Of a stretch of 64,000 nt of DNA, positions 25,954 through 34,245 are shown one piece after another (positions within the stretch are counted from its first letter, which is position 1; each line of letters opens with the position of its first letter). The stretch comes from Pseudomonas fluorescens. GTDB taxonomy: Bacteria > Pseudomonadota > Gammaproteobacteria > Pseudomonadales > Pseudomonadaceae. The notes beneath the pieces are model-generated. The model was not told the DNA's origin. It did no database searches and saw only the letters and a program-made list of their open reading frames with translations. The stretch is taken from assembly GCF_002837185.1 (NCBI RefSeq), contig NZ_KZ478003.1, positions 40,283-104,282 of the forward strand. The letters are read 5' to 3'. The position numbers and the translations under genes were made by a program.

Positions 25954-26844
25954 TCAGAGGCGAGGCTCGTCGTTGGTTTCAAACTCGGGCGTGCGTGGCT
26001 TGGGGGCCATGCGCTTGCTGGCAAACACCACCAGCGCTTGATAAGCCGCCGGCAGGCAACGGGCGAGCAGGTCGAGGAAATAGGCATCGCGGCCGATCAG
26101 AACGCGGCGCCTGTTTTTGCGCACACCTTGCAGGATCACCTTGGCGGCCTGATCGGCGTCGGTGATAAACAGCTTTTCGAAATCGGTGCGCGCCTGTTGT
26201 TCGCTGTGGATCAGAAAGCCGGTCATGTTCGCGTCGATACGGCTGCTGCGGCAGATATCAGTGCGAATACCGCCGGGATGCACGCAGGTGGCGGAGACGC
26301 CGCAGCGTTGCAGGTCCAGCTCCTGGCGCAGCGCTTCGGTAAAGCCGCGTACCGCGAACTTGCTGGCGTTGTAGCCGCTCATGCCAGGCTGGGCGAACAG
26401 GCCGAACACGCTCGAGGTGTTGACGATATGCCCGTCGCCACTGGCCTTCAGGTAAGGCAGGAACGCCTTGGTGCCATGCACCACTCCCCAGAAATTGATG
26501 CCGACGATCCACTCCAGGTCGGCATAGTCCACGCCTTCCACGGTGCTCGACAGCGCCACGCCGGCATTGTTGAAGACCAGGTTGACCTGGCCGTGCTCGG
26601 CCGCACAACGCGCCGCCCACTCCAGCATGGCTTGGCGGTCTGCTACATCCAGTACCTGGAGGGTGACGGTCACCGGTGACAGGGTCGAAGCCCTGATCAA
26701 GTCCAGGGTGCGCTCCAGCCCCTGGCTGTTCTTGTCGGCCAGGGCCAGGTGGCAACCTTCCCGTGCCAGGGCCAGGGCCAATGCGCGGCCCATGCCAGAG
26801 GCCGCTCCCGTGATCGCCGCCACGCGGCCGTTGAATGACTTCAT
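25954..26844 (-). CDS. short-chain dehydrogenase/reductase
   Basis: A 296-residue SDR oxidoreductase. The nucleotide-binding motif TGAASGMG lies at about residues 12-19, NNAG in the middle, and the catalytic YNASK follows a Ser of the NTSS segment, so the active site is complete. The C-terminal 60 residues form the long extension seen in lipid-related SDRs. The start at 26844 overlaps the stop of the upstream monooxygenase gene (ATGA). In this context it probably interconverts an alcohol and a ketone or aldehyde feeding or following the monooxygenase. The substrate is unknown. Confidence 0.87.
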   Translation of the reverse strand: MKSFNGRVAAITGAASGMGRALALALAREGCHLALADKNSQGLERTLDLIRASTLSPVTVTLQVLDVADRQAMLEWAARCAAEHGQVNLVFNNAGVALSSTVEGVDYADLEWIVGINFWGVVHGTKAFLPYLKASGDGHIVNTSSVFGLFAQPGMSGYNASKFAVRGFTEALRQELDLQRCGVSATCVHPGGIRTDICRSSRIDANMTGFLIHSEQQARTDFEKLFITDADQAAKVILQGVRKNRRRVLIGRDAYFLDLLARCLPAAYQALVVFASKRMAPKPRTPEFETNDEPRL

Positions 26845-28379
26845 GACAGGCTGCCTTCTGTGGCGCAATGAGGGGTTGGCTCCGGACGCGGCACCGATGC
26901 AACCGGCGCCCGGCTGACCAGGTAGTCCTTGAGCGCAAAATGCCGGGTGATCTGCTTGAAGCGCCACGTCGAGGCGGGCCACAGCGTGGTGTTCCTGCCC
27001 GTGCGCGGGTCGAGGTACCAGCTGCGGCACCCGCCGGTGTTCCAGATGGTGCGCTTGAGCTTGCCTTGCAAGTGCTCGTTGTAGGCCTGCTCCACGGCGG
27101 GGTTGACCTCCACCATGGTGATGCGCTGTCGCTGCATCTGTTGCAACGCGTCAAGGATGTACGTGACCTGGGCCTCGATCATCAGGATCATCGAGTTGTG
27201 CCCCAGGCCGGTGTTAGGCCCGACGATCAGGAACAGGTTGGGATAGCCCGGCACCGTGGTGCCTTTGTAGGCGTGGGCGCCGTCATGCCAGGTGTCCATC
27301 AGGTCGACGCCGTTGCGCCCGATGATGCAGTCACGGGGCAGAGGATCGGCGGCCTGGAACCCGGTGCCGAAGATCAGGCAATCGGCGGGGTGCTTGATGC
27401 CGTCGGCGGTGATCACGCCATCGGCTTCGATGCGCAGCACGTTATCGGTCACCACCGCGACGTTACTGCGTGACAACGCCGGGTAGTAGTCGTTGGAGAT
27501 CAACACACGCTTGCAGCCAATGGTGTAGTCCGGTGTCAGGACTTTGCGCAGGGAAGGGCGGGCCACCTGTTTGCGCAGGTGGCGCAGGGCGATTTTCTGC
27601 ACCATCTTCATCAAACGCGGGTGCAGGGCAAAGCCCACCACGCGGCCTTCGAGCGCCCAATAAAAGGCGCCGCGCACCAGCCTCTGGGTAAACGGCAGAT
27701 GCTTGAACAGCCAGCGTTCGACACCTGAGACAGGTCGGTCGGGTTTGGGCATGATCCAGGGCGGTGTGCGCTGGAACAGGTCCAGGTGCGCGACGTGCGG
27801 CGCAATCTGCGGCACGAACTGAATGGCGCTGGCGCCGGTACCGATCACCGCCACGCGCTTGCCCTTCAGGCTGTAGTCATGGTCCCACAGCTGCGAATGG
27901 AAACGCTTGCCCTTGAAACTGTCCAGCCCGGGGATGTCCGGCAGTGCCGGGCGCGACAGCCCGCCCATGCCCGACACCAGCACGCGCGCGCTGACCTGGC
28001 GGCCATCGCTGAACGTCAGTCGCCAGCGCTGTTGCTGATCATCGAACACCGCCCGCTGCAAGCCCATGCCGAAGCGCAGGTACGGCGCCAGCTCGAAACG
28101 CTGCGCGCAGTGCTCCAGGTAAGCGCGAATCTCCGCCTGGGGAGCAAATTGGCGCGTCCAGTCCGGGTTGGGTGCGAAGGAAAACGAATACACGTGGGAC
28201 TGCACATCACAGGCACAGCCGGGGTAGTGGTTGTCACGCCACGTGCCGCCCAGGCTGTCGGCCTGCTCGGCGACAAAGAAATCGGTGAACCCGGCTCCCT
28301 TGAGTTTGATCGCCATGCACAGGCCGGCGAAGCCTGAGCCGATGATCGCGATGTCGACGTTGTCACTGTGGGCATTCAT
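26841..28379 (-). CDS. flavin-dependent Baeyer-Villiger-type monooxygenase
   Basis: A 512-residue FAD- and NADPH-dependent monooxygenase. Two Rossmann motifs are seen, GSGFAG at residues 14-19 and GTGASA near 176. Between them FKGKRFHSQLWD fits the Baeyer-Villiger fingerprint FxGxxxHxxxW. GGTWRDNHYPGCACD is also typical. Such enzymes turn ketones into esters. Similar proteins have been linked to long-chain alkane oxidation (AlmA). AAGGA precedes the ATG at 28379. It is the first gene of a three-gene operon and diverges from an alpha/beta hydrolase that could cleave an ester product. Confidence 0.88.
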   Translation of the reverse strand: MNAHSDNVDIAIIGSGFAGLCMAIKLKGAGFTDFFVAEQADSLGGTWRDNHYPGCACDVQSHVYSFSFAPNPDWTRQFAPQAEIRAYLEHCAQRFELAPYLRFGMGLQRAVFDDQQQRWRLTFSDGRQVSARVLVSGMGGLSRPALPDIPGLDSFKGKRFHSQLWDHDYSLKGKRVAVIGTGASAIQFVPQIAPHVAHLDLFQRTPPWIMPKPDRPVSGVERWLFKHLPFTQRLVRGAFYWALEGRVVGFALHPRLMKMVQKIALRHLRKQVARPSLRKVLTPDYTIGCKRVLISNDYYPALSRSNVAVVTDNVLRIEADGVITADGIKHPADCLIFGTGFQAADPLPRDCIIGRNGVDLMDTWHDGAHAYKGTTVPGYPNLFLIVGPNTGLGHNSMILMIEAQVTYILDALQQMQRQRITMVEVNPAVEQAYNEHLQGKLKRTIWNTGGCRSWYLDPRTGRNTTLWPASTWRFKQITRHFALKDYLVSRAPVASVPRPEPTPHCATEGSLS

Positions 28380-28648
28380 AGGTTGTCCTTTCTGGGCATC
28401 GGATGTGCTCCCGTTTTTTTGTTGTGTGTTTTAGATAGAACACCATTGCAAAGAAAAATTGAATTAATTATTTTAAAAAAGATTTTAAATAATCTACCTG
28501 AAAATTTCGCCTGCGCCAGGGTCTTGTTCGATACATGCGACTTGTCCGACAGACGCGCATAGAGGTTGGGGCCAAGGTAAGCGCGAAAGTTGAGGCCTCG
28601 ATCAATCCCGGTCAGGTCGTCAGCAGCAGGGAAGCAGAGGACCGAGCT
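28380..28648. promoter_or_regulatory. AT-rich divergent promoter region
   Basis: This 269-base gap separates the monooxygenase operon and the hydrolase. The stretch 28439-28510 is far more AT-rich than the genes on either side. It holds TTGCAA-N7-TTGAAT at 28446-28464, similar but not identical in spacing to the motif upstream of alkB and fadE. No exact promoter could be assigned. Confidence 0.4.
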
Positions 28649-29647
28649 ATGGCTGTCGAGTGGGTTGTCGCTGCGGGTGTGGTGATAGGCGCGAGCGCTG
28701 TGTTGTGGGTGTTCAGTGCCTGGATGACACGGCGCATCGAAACGGCTGTTCCGATCAATGGGCGCTTTGTCGAGGTGGATGGCGAGCGCTTTCACTATGT
28801 AGAAGAAGGCGAAGGCCCGGCGCTGGTGATGGTCCACGGGCTGATGGGCAGCAGCCGTAACCTGACCTACGCGTTATCCGGTCAGTTACGTGAGCATTTT
28901 CGCGTTATCAGCGTGGACCGGCCAGGCTCGGGCTACTCCACTCGGCAGCGTGGCACGGCGGCGGATCTGCCGGCCCAGGCTCGCCAGATTGCCGCCTTCA
29001 TCAAGACCCTCGACCTGGATAAGCCGCTGGTGCTTGGGCATTCCCTGGGGGGGGCGATTGCCCTGGCCTTGGCCCTTGATCATCCCCACGCAGTATCGGG
29101 CTTGATCCTGGTGGCGCCCTTGACCCATCCCCAGCGCATGCTGCCGTTGGTCTTCCTGTCATTGGCGGTGCGCCCTGCCTGGCTGTGTCGCTGGATGTCG
29201 CGCACCTTGACGATGCCCGTCGGCCTGTTGACCCAGGGGGCGGTGGTCAAGGGCGTGTTCGCCCCCGATGCCGCCCCGCCGGACTTCGCCACGCGCGGCG
29301 GTGGCCTGCTGGGGATGCGGCCCGACAACTTCTACGCAGCGTCCACCGAGATCAACCGGGTCAATGATCACTTGCCGGACATGGTCACGCGCTACCCGCA
29401 GCTGACGCTGCCCATCGGCCTTATCTACGGCACGCGTGACAAAGTGCTCGACTTTCAAAAACATGGCCAGGGCCTGGCCAGCAAGGTGTCTGGGCTGAAG
29501 CTGCAGGTCGTGGAAGACCGTGGGCACATGCTGCCAATTACCGCCACCGAGCGCGTGGTGGCGTTGGTCGAGCAGGTCGCCAGGCGGGTTCGACCTGTAC
29601 AGGCCGCCACTGTGTTGCATCCTCCGTTCGCCGTGGCGAGCAAATAA
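28649..29647 (+). CDS. alpha/beta hydrolase, membrane-anchored
   Basis: A 332-residue alpha/beta-fold hydrolase. One N-terminal helix (about residues 5-27) is followed by the fold with the oxyanion HG motif VMVHGLMGSS, the nucleophile elbow GHSLGG (Ser near 132), a late acid in GTRDKVLDF and the catalytic His in DRGHMLP. All three catalytic residues are present. AGAGGA lies ahead of ATG 28649. An upstream in-frame extension has no such site. It may cleave esters or act on lipids. Its position between the Baeyer-Villiger operon and alkB supports a role in hydrocarbon or ester use. Confidence 0.86.
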   Translation: MAVEWVVAAGVVIGASAVLWVFSAWMTRRIETAVPINGRFVEVDGERFHYVEEGEGPALVMVHGLMGSSRNLTYALSGQLREHFRVISVDRPGSGYSTRQRGTAADLPAQARQIAAFIKTLDLDKPLVLGHSLGGAIALALALDHPHAVSGLILVAPLTHPQRMLPLVFLSLAVRPAWLCRWMSRTLTMPVGLLTQGAVVKGVFAPDAAPPDFATRGGGLLGMRPDNFYAASTEINRVNDHLPDMVTRYPQLTLPIGLIYGTRDKVLDFQKHGQGLASKVSGLKLQVVEDRGHMLPITATERVVALVEQVARRVRPVQAATVLHPPFAVASK

Positions 29648-29800
29648 TCGTGCCATTTCGTTCGCGGTTCCAGCGCGTCAACGCTTGCCCTAGACACCTG
29701 GCCAACGGTCTGAAAAAGAGACTGCTCGGTCACGGAAAAAAGGCCTGGATAAACTAGTTGACGACCTAACGATTCCGCGCTATTTATTTAAAAAAATTAT

Positions 29801-29820
29801 TTCAATGTCCAATTTGAAAC
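29801..29820. promoter_or_regulatory. inverted repeat TTTCAA-N8-TTGAAA upstream of alkB
   Basis: A dyad with arms TTTCAA (29801-29806) and TTGAAA (29815-29820) and an 8-base spacer lies 127 bases before the alkB ATG in an AT-rich stretch. A third TTGAAA follows at 29827. The same dyad, one base different, lies upstream of fadE. I infer a shared operator for a fatty-acid or alkane-responsive regulator. The rest of the 300-base gap 29648-29947 shows no gene. Confidence 0.45.
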
Positions 29821-29947
29821 AGTTTTTGAAATGCCTAAGAGCGAATAAAATAATGAAAAGAACGCCTTTTATCGCATGGTCGATTTCTCGCAGCGCTCAG
29901 CGCTGCGTCACTGCCTTTTCTGCCTTCGGATGCACTCGGAGGTTGCC

Positions 29948-31228
29948 ATGAACCCCGCTCTGACTGTTCCAGGCGTGTGGGCCGACGGCAAGCGGTACCT
30001 GTGGTGGCTGGGCATCATGCCGCTGGCGACCCCCTTGCTCTCGGGTGCCTTGGCGATCGGCACCGGTATCCAGCAACTGTGGTGGGTCGGTGTACTGGTC
30101 ATCTTCGGCTTGATCCCCTTGATCGACGGCCTGCTGGGTGAGGATGTCAGCAACCCGCCCGAGTCTGCCGTCAGCCATCTCGAATCCCAACGCTATTACC
30201 GTTGGATCGTCTACACCGGCGTGCTGTTTGTGATCGCCTCGGTGGTCATCACCGGTTGGCTCGCCGCCGGCGGCATTGACTGGATCATTCGCGGCGGGCT
30301 TGTGCAGGCAACCGCCACGCTGGATCCTTCCAACTGGCTGGCAAAAACCGCCGCCTTCATGACCGCGCGCACCGAGTTGCACGGTCAAGTCAGTGGGTTC
30401 ACGTATCTGGGCATGGCGATGTCCACCGGGGCTGCCACCGGTATTGCGATCAACACCGCCCATGAGCTGGGCCACAAGCCCAAGCCTCTGGAAGTGTTCC
30501 TGGCCAAGGTAACCCTGGCGCCGACCTTCTACGGCCACTTCTACACCGAACACAACCGGGGCCACCACGTGCGCGTCGCCACACCGGAAGATCCGGCCAG
30601 CTCGCGCCTGGGTGAAAGCTTCTGGGCTTTCCTGCCGCGTTCGGTGTGGTTCAGCGCACGCTCGGCATGGAACCTGGAGCGTGAACGCCTGCGCAAACTC
30701 GGGCTGCCGGCCTGGCACTGGAAGAACGCCGTGCTCAGCGCCTGGATGTACAGCGTGCTGCTCTGGGGCGCAATGATTGCCTGGCTGGGGGCGGCAGTGA
30801 TCCCGTTTTTGATTATCCAGGGCATCTACGGTTTCTCACTGTTAGAAGTGGTCAATTACGTCGAGCACTACGGCCTCAAACGGCAGAAGTTGCCCAACGG
30901 TCGTTATGAACGGTGTTCGCCGCGTCACTCCTGGAACAGCAACCGGATTGTGACGAATATCTTTTTGTTCCAGTTACAACGGCATTCCGATCACCATGCC
31001 AATCCAACCCGTAGTTATCAGTCGCTGCGCCACTTTGATGAATCACCGCAACTTCCTTACGGCTACGCCAGTATGATTGTCTGGGCGTATGTGCCTTACT
31101 TGTGGCGCCGACGGATGGACCATCGTGTATTGAATCATTATGCCGGCGATATAACCCTGGCCAATCTTCAGCCGTCACAGCGCGTGAAGTATCTGGCTAA
31201 GTACAGTGGCGACGCCAAGCCGTTTTAA
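29948..31228 (+). CDS. alkB: alkane 1-monooxygenase AlkB
   Basis: A 426-residue integral-membrane diiron alkane hydroxylase that converts n-alkanes to 1-alkanols using electrons from rubredoxin. The histidine boxes are all present: HELGHK (about 172), EHNRGHH (about 200), and HSDHH (about 346) with NYVEHYGL before it. Several transmembrane helices lie in the first 150 residues and again near 270. CGGAGG stands ahead of the ATG at 29948. No rubredoxin or rubredoxin reductase gene is in the window, so these must be encoded elsewhere. Neighbouring PraB-like, FadL and beta-oxidation genes fit growth on alkanes. Confidence 0.95.
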   Translation: MNPALTVPGVWADGKRYLWWLGIMPLATPLLSGALAIGTGIQQLWWVGVLVIFGLIPLIDGLLGEDVSNPPESAVSHLESQRYYRWIVYTGVLFVIASVVITGWLAAGGIDWIIRGGLVQATATLDPSNWLAKTAAFMTARTELHGQVSGFTYLGMAMSTGAATGIAINTAHELGHKPKPLEVFLAKVTLAPTFYGHFYTEHNRGHHVRVATPEDPASSRLGESFWAFLPRSVWFSARSAWNLERERLRKLGLPAWHWKNAVLSAWMYSVLLWGAMIAWLGAAVIPFLIIQGIYGFSLLEVVNYVEHYGLKRQKLPNGRYERCSPRHSWNSNRIVTNIFLFQLQRHSDHHANPTRSYQSLRHFDESPQLPYGYASMIVWAYVPYLWRRRMDHRVLNHYAGDITLANLQPSQRVKYLAKYSGDAKPF

Positions 31229-31351
31229 TTTGAAATAGAAAACGCTTTTTCGAGTGTGTTTCGATAAGGATTTCTACGTCGATTATTTGTTAGCTTATTT
31301 GCAAGACGGTTGTTTACCCAACGAAAATAAATTCAAGGGAAGGGCGTAAAC

Positions 31352-31855
31352 ATGCAAGTAATTCGTGTCACTATCAAGTTCACCGTTAATGTCGTTTTGG
31401 CCGCGCTGGGCCTGATCGCCTGTCACCAGGCACAGGCCGCCCGTATCGAACCAGCCGGTAGTGCATTTACCGCCCAGGGCCCAATCAGTTTTTCCAAGGG
31501 CGCGTTGATCAGTGCCGACTGCACCATCAAGGTCGCGGGCAAGGTGGCGGCCGATGGGACGTCGGTCAATATCGACAAGGTGACATTCGACGGCGGGCTC
31601 AAGTGCAGTCGGGTCGAAGCTATTAATTTGCCATGGCTCTTGATTGCGAAGGATACAAAAAGCGGCGCGATGTCGAAGATCAGCGTGGATGTGCATGCCT
31701 TCGGCCTGGGCGGCAAGTGCGGTCCTTCTACCGCAGTAGGTACGTGGGATAACGCCACCGGCAAGTTGGAGGCTGCCAATGTACCGATTGGTGATGACTG
31801 CACGATTAAAACGGTGTCGATCAAGATGCCGCCTGGTTTCAAAGTGGTTGAATAA
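31352..31855 (+). CDS. PraB-like secreted protein, copy 1
   Basis: A 167-residue exported protein with a signal peptide ending near AQA at about residue 29. The mature part (ARIEPAGSAFTAQGPISFSK, then VAADGTSVNIDKVTF) resembles the Pseudomonas PraB family, named activators of alkane oxidation and found outside the cell. Cys residues occur in three separate places, so disulfides are possible. The start has AAGGGAAGGG upstream. It lies 123 bases after alkB and 118 bases before its paralog, with which it shares the A(x)IxPAGxAFxxxG start and the VAADG(T/S)S segment. Confidence 0.8.
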   Translation: MQVIRVTIKFTVNVVLAALGLIACHQAQAARIEPAGSAFTAQGPISFSKGALISADCTIKVAGKVAADGTSVNIDKVTFDGGLKCSRVEAINLPWLLIAKDTKSGAMSKISVDVHAFGLGGKCGPSTAVGTWDNATGKLEAANVPIGDDCTIKTVSIKMPPGFKVVE

Positions 31856-31973
31856 GTTTGTCGGACTTAATTGAATTTGGCAGGGGTGCGAAGTTCTGCA
31901 GTTTCATCGTGACTTCGTGTTCATGGCCATTATCCCAGGCGAAATAACTCGCCATTATATGTGAGGCAAAATA

Positions 31974-32477
31974 ATGAAAAGCTTGAAAACCCTCGTTTGT
32001 GCAACTTCGTTCGCCCTGAGCCTTGGTGCAGTGTCGATGGCCAACGCTGCCACTATCGCGCCTGCCGGCACGGCGTTCTCTACATCGGGTTCGATCACCG
32101 TAACTTCGCCCGCGTCGTTGAACTTCCCAGTGACTTGCAACATCGCCTTCACTGGTTCCGTCGCGGCTGATGGCTCGAGCGCTTCGATCACCGGCGCAAC
32201 GGTCAACGGTTCCAACTCGCTGTGTGGCGTACCCAAGTTGTTGGGCCTGCCGTGGACATTGAATGTGGCAAGCGGTGGCCCTGATGCCTTCAACGGTACG
32301 GTGTCGGGCGTGAATTTCCAGATTCTCAACAATTGCTCCGCTTCGCCTGTGACCATCAATGTCGGCTTCAACAACTCCACCAACCAGCTGAAGGTGCCAA
32401 GCACACAAACCGTCGGCTCCTGCAAAATTACTGCTCTGACCGCTACACCAAGCCCGGCCTTTACCGTTACCCCATAA
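31974..32477 (+). CDS. praB: alkane oxidation activator PraB-like protein, copy 2
   Basis: A 167-residue exported protein. The signal peptide MKSLKTLVCATSFALSLGAV ends at about ANAA, and the mature chain begins TIAPAGTAFSTSGSITV. It is rich in Ser, Thr, Asn and Gly and carries Cys in LCGVP, NNCSASP and GSCKI. This matches the PraB family of pseudomonads. PraB has been reported to help P. aeruginosa grow on hexadecane and to reach the matrix or medium. The molecular role is not settled. AGGCAAAATA precedes the ATG. fadL follows after 126 bases, which include an ACGTG/CACGT dyad near 32494-32510. Confidence 0.82.
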   Translation: MKSLKTLVCATSFALSLGAVSMANAATIAPAGTAFSTSGSITVTSPASLNFPVTCNIAFTGSVAADGSSASITGATVNGSNSLCGVPKLLGLPWTLNVASGGPDAFNGTVSGVNFQILNNCSASPVTINVGFNNSTNQLKVPSTQTVGSCKITALTATPSPAFTVTP

Positions 32478-32603
32478 ATGCCGTGAGCGTTTGACGTGAT
32501 GATCACACGTTAAAACACGCCAGTGTCTCGCAAGGGGCACTGGCTGCGGGAGGCCAGGTCGGGACAACCGATCTCGGAGGATAAGAACAATAAGGAGTGG
32601 AGC

Positions 32604-34013
32604 ATGAATAATAAGAAGCATCAGACACGTACGTTGTTGAGCCTGGCAATTCTCGGCGGCCTGATCACGGCAACGGGACCCGCACATGCCGGTGGGTTCA
32701 CCACGCCGACCTTCGGCGCTCCCGGATGGGGACGTGCCTTCGGGGGTGGCTCACTGTTCCAGAATGATCCTTCCGCGGCCTACAATAACCCGGCCGGCAT
32801 GGCTTTCATCGATCATACAATTTCTCAATTTACCGTCGATTACGCGCGCATCAACGTTAAATACAAAGGCACGGCCACGGACTATGCAGGCAACGCGCCT
32901 GCGGCGGTCGACCCTACGGATTTGAGTTCCACGCCGCGCACCGGCGATGGTGGGCAAGGGGGCTTTACCGCCTGGTTGCCAACCGGCTTCATGGTGGTAC
33001 CGATCAACGACCGTTTTGCGTTCGGGCTGAGTCAGGTGGTGCCGATGGGTGCGCGCACCACCTGGGATGAAGACTGGATCGGTCGCGACTTTGCCGTTGA
33101 TACGCGCATTGAAACGGTAGGTGTCACAGGCTCGCTGTCGTTCAAGGTCAATGACCAGTTTTCGGTAGGTGCCGGCGCCATCGTCCAGCACACCAAAGGC
33201 TTTGTAAGCCAGAATCTGGACTTGTATTCCGCCGCAGCCTTGTCGCCGGAAATCGGTATCCCGTTCCCTTCCGGCGTCGGCTCCTCGCTGATGCGGGTCA
33301 AGGTGGACAACACCTCGGTCGGCTGGTTTGCCGGGGTGGTCTGGAAGCCTACCGAATTCGATACCCTGGGCCTGAATTACCACGCGAAAATCAAAAATAA
33401 ACTCGAAGGCAAGTACAGCCTGTATGCCGACGAGGCGAACAAGTCACTTATCGAAGGCGGCTTGCCGGCGCTGGCTTATCCGGGGTTGGACCTTAACGTC
33501 AACGGCGCCAAGGCTTCCACCCAATTGGACGTTCCCGCCAACGCCTCCGTCGACTGGGTCCACCAGTTCAATGATCGCCTCACGCTGGGCGCCAGCGTCA
33601 CCTGGACTCAATGGTCGTCGTTCAAGGCACTGACATTGAAGTCCGAGGGCACGCAGCTCGTGTCGATTCCCTATAACTACAAGGACGCCTGGATGGTGTC
33701 ACTGGGTGGCGACTACAAATTTACCGACGACTTCACGTTCCGCGCCGGTGTCGCCACCGACCAGACGCCGACCCGCAACTCTACGCGTGACCCGCGTATC
33801 CCAGACGGGGATCGGGTGTTCGCCTCCCTGGGCTTTGGCTACAACATCCGCGCGGTTCCCGGTTTGAGCATCGACGGCGCGTACTCGCGGCAATTCGTCG
33901 AGAAGGCCAAGCTCAGGACGCACAACCAGGATCGCCTGGGTGGCGCAACCCTTGACGGTAAAGCCGACGCCAAGGGTGAAGTGGTCAGCCTTTCAGCGAC
34001 TTACGCGTTCTGA
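32604..34013 (+). CDS. fadL: outer-membrane long-chain fatty-acid/hydrocarbon porin FadL
   Basis: A 469-residue OmpP1/FadL beta-barrel for uptake of long-chain fatty acids or hydrocarbons. A signal peptide ends at about PAHA (residue 29). The mature N-terminus has the plug text GWGRAFGGGSLFQNDPSAAY followed by NNPAGMAF, the conserved NPA motif. Alternating hydrophobic strands follow, and the last residues LSATYAF fit an outer-membrane C-terminus ending in Phe. AAGGAG stands before ATG 32604. An earlier in-frame start lacks it. Encoded with alkB and the PraB pair, it probably brings in the alkB substrate. Confidence 0.93.
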   Translation: MNNKKHQTRTLLSLAILGGLITATGPAHAGGFTTPTFGAPGWGRAFGGGSLFQNDPSAAYNNPAGMAFIDHTISQFTVDYARINVKYKGTATDYAGNAPAAVDPTDLSSTPRTGDGGQGGFTAWLPTGFMVVPINDRFAFGLSQVVPMGARTTWDEDWIGRDFAVDTRIETVGVTGSLSFKVNDQFSVGAGAIVQHTKGFVSQNLDLYSAAALSPEIGIPFPSGVGSSLMRVKVDNTSVGWFAGVVWKPTEFDTLGLNYHAKIKNKLEGKYSLYADEANKSLIEGGLPALAYPGLDLNVNGAKASTQLDVPANASVDWVHQFNDRLTLGASVTWTQWSSFKALTLKSEGTQLVSIPYNYKDAWMVSLGGDYKFTDDFTFRAGVATDQTPTRNSTRDPRIPDGDRVFASLGFGYNIRAVPGLSIDGAYSRQFVEKAKLRTHNQDRLGGATLDGKADAKGEVVSLSATYAF

Positions 34014-34023
34014 ACCGTTGATG

Positions 34024-34049
34024 GCGCGCGACCTGTGCTGACAGGTCGC
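34024..34049 (+). terminator. GC-rich hairpin after fadL
   Basis: GCGCGACCTGT pairs perfectly with ACAGGTCGCGC around a 4-base loop, 11 bases after the fadL stop. There is no T-run, so it may end transcription only weakly or protect the 3' end of the message. Confidence 0.5.
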
Positions 34050-34134
34050 GCAGGCGTGCCGATGCAACCCGTTAATGACTTGACAGGCTGACCCGCTCGG
34101 CCCGTTATTTTTTCGCCAAAGAATTAAATAAAAA

Positions 34135-34154
34135 TTTCAAAACAAAATTTGAAT
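34135..34154. promoter_or_regulatory. inverted repeat TTTCAA-N8-TTGAAT upstream of fadE
   Basis: Arms TTTCAA (34135-34140) and TTGAAT (34149-34154) with the same 8-base spacer as the dyad before alkB. It lies about 90 bases before the fadE start in an AT-rich patch. This suggests that the two operons share a regulator. Confidence 0.45.
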
Positions 34155-34245
34155 TTGTCTTTGCGAGTTTGTAGTGTGGCGCTAAGCCGTCGCTCAATCC
34201 GAGCGGCCGCAGGTGCCGCACCCTGAATCAAGTAGAGGTATCCCC

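Noticed and set aside
29815..29832. PsrA-type site GAAAC near alkB
   Set aside because: GAAAC is followed after only one base by GTTT, whereas the known PsrA pattern needs 2 to 4 bases. The TTTCAA/TTGAAA dyad explains the sequence better.
32494..32510. ACGTG/CACGT dyad between praB and fadL as an operator
   Set aside because: The arms are only five bases and occur once. It was noted in the praB entry but is too weak to call alone.
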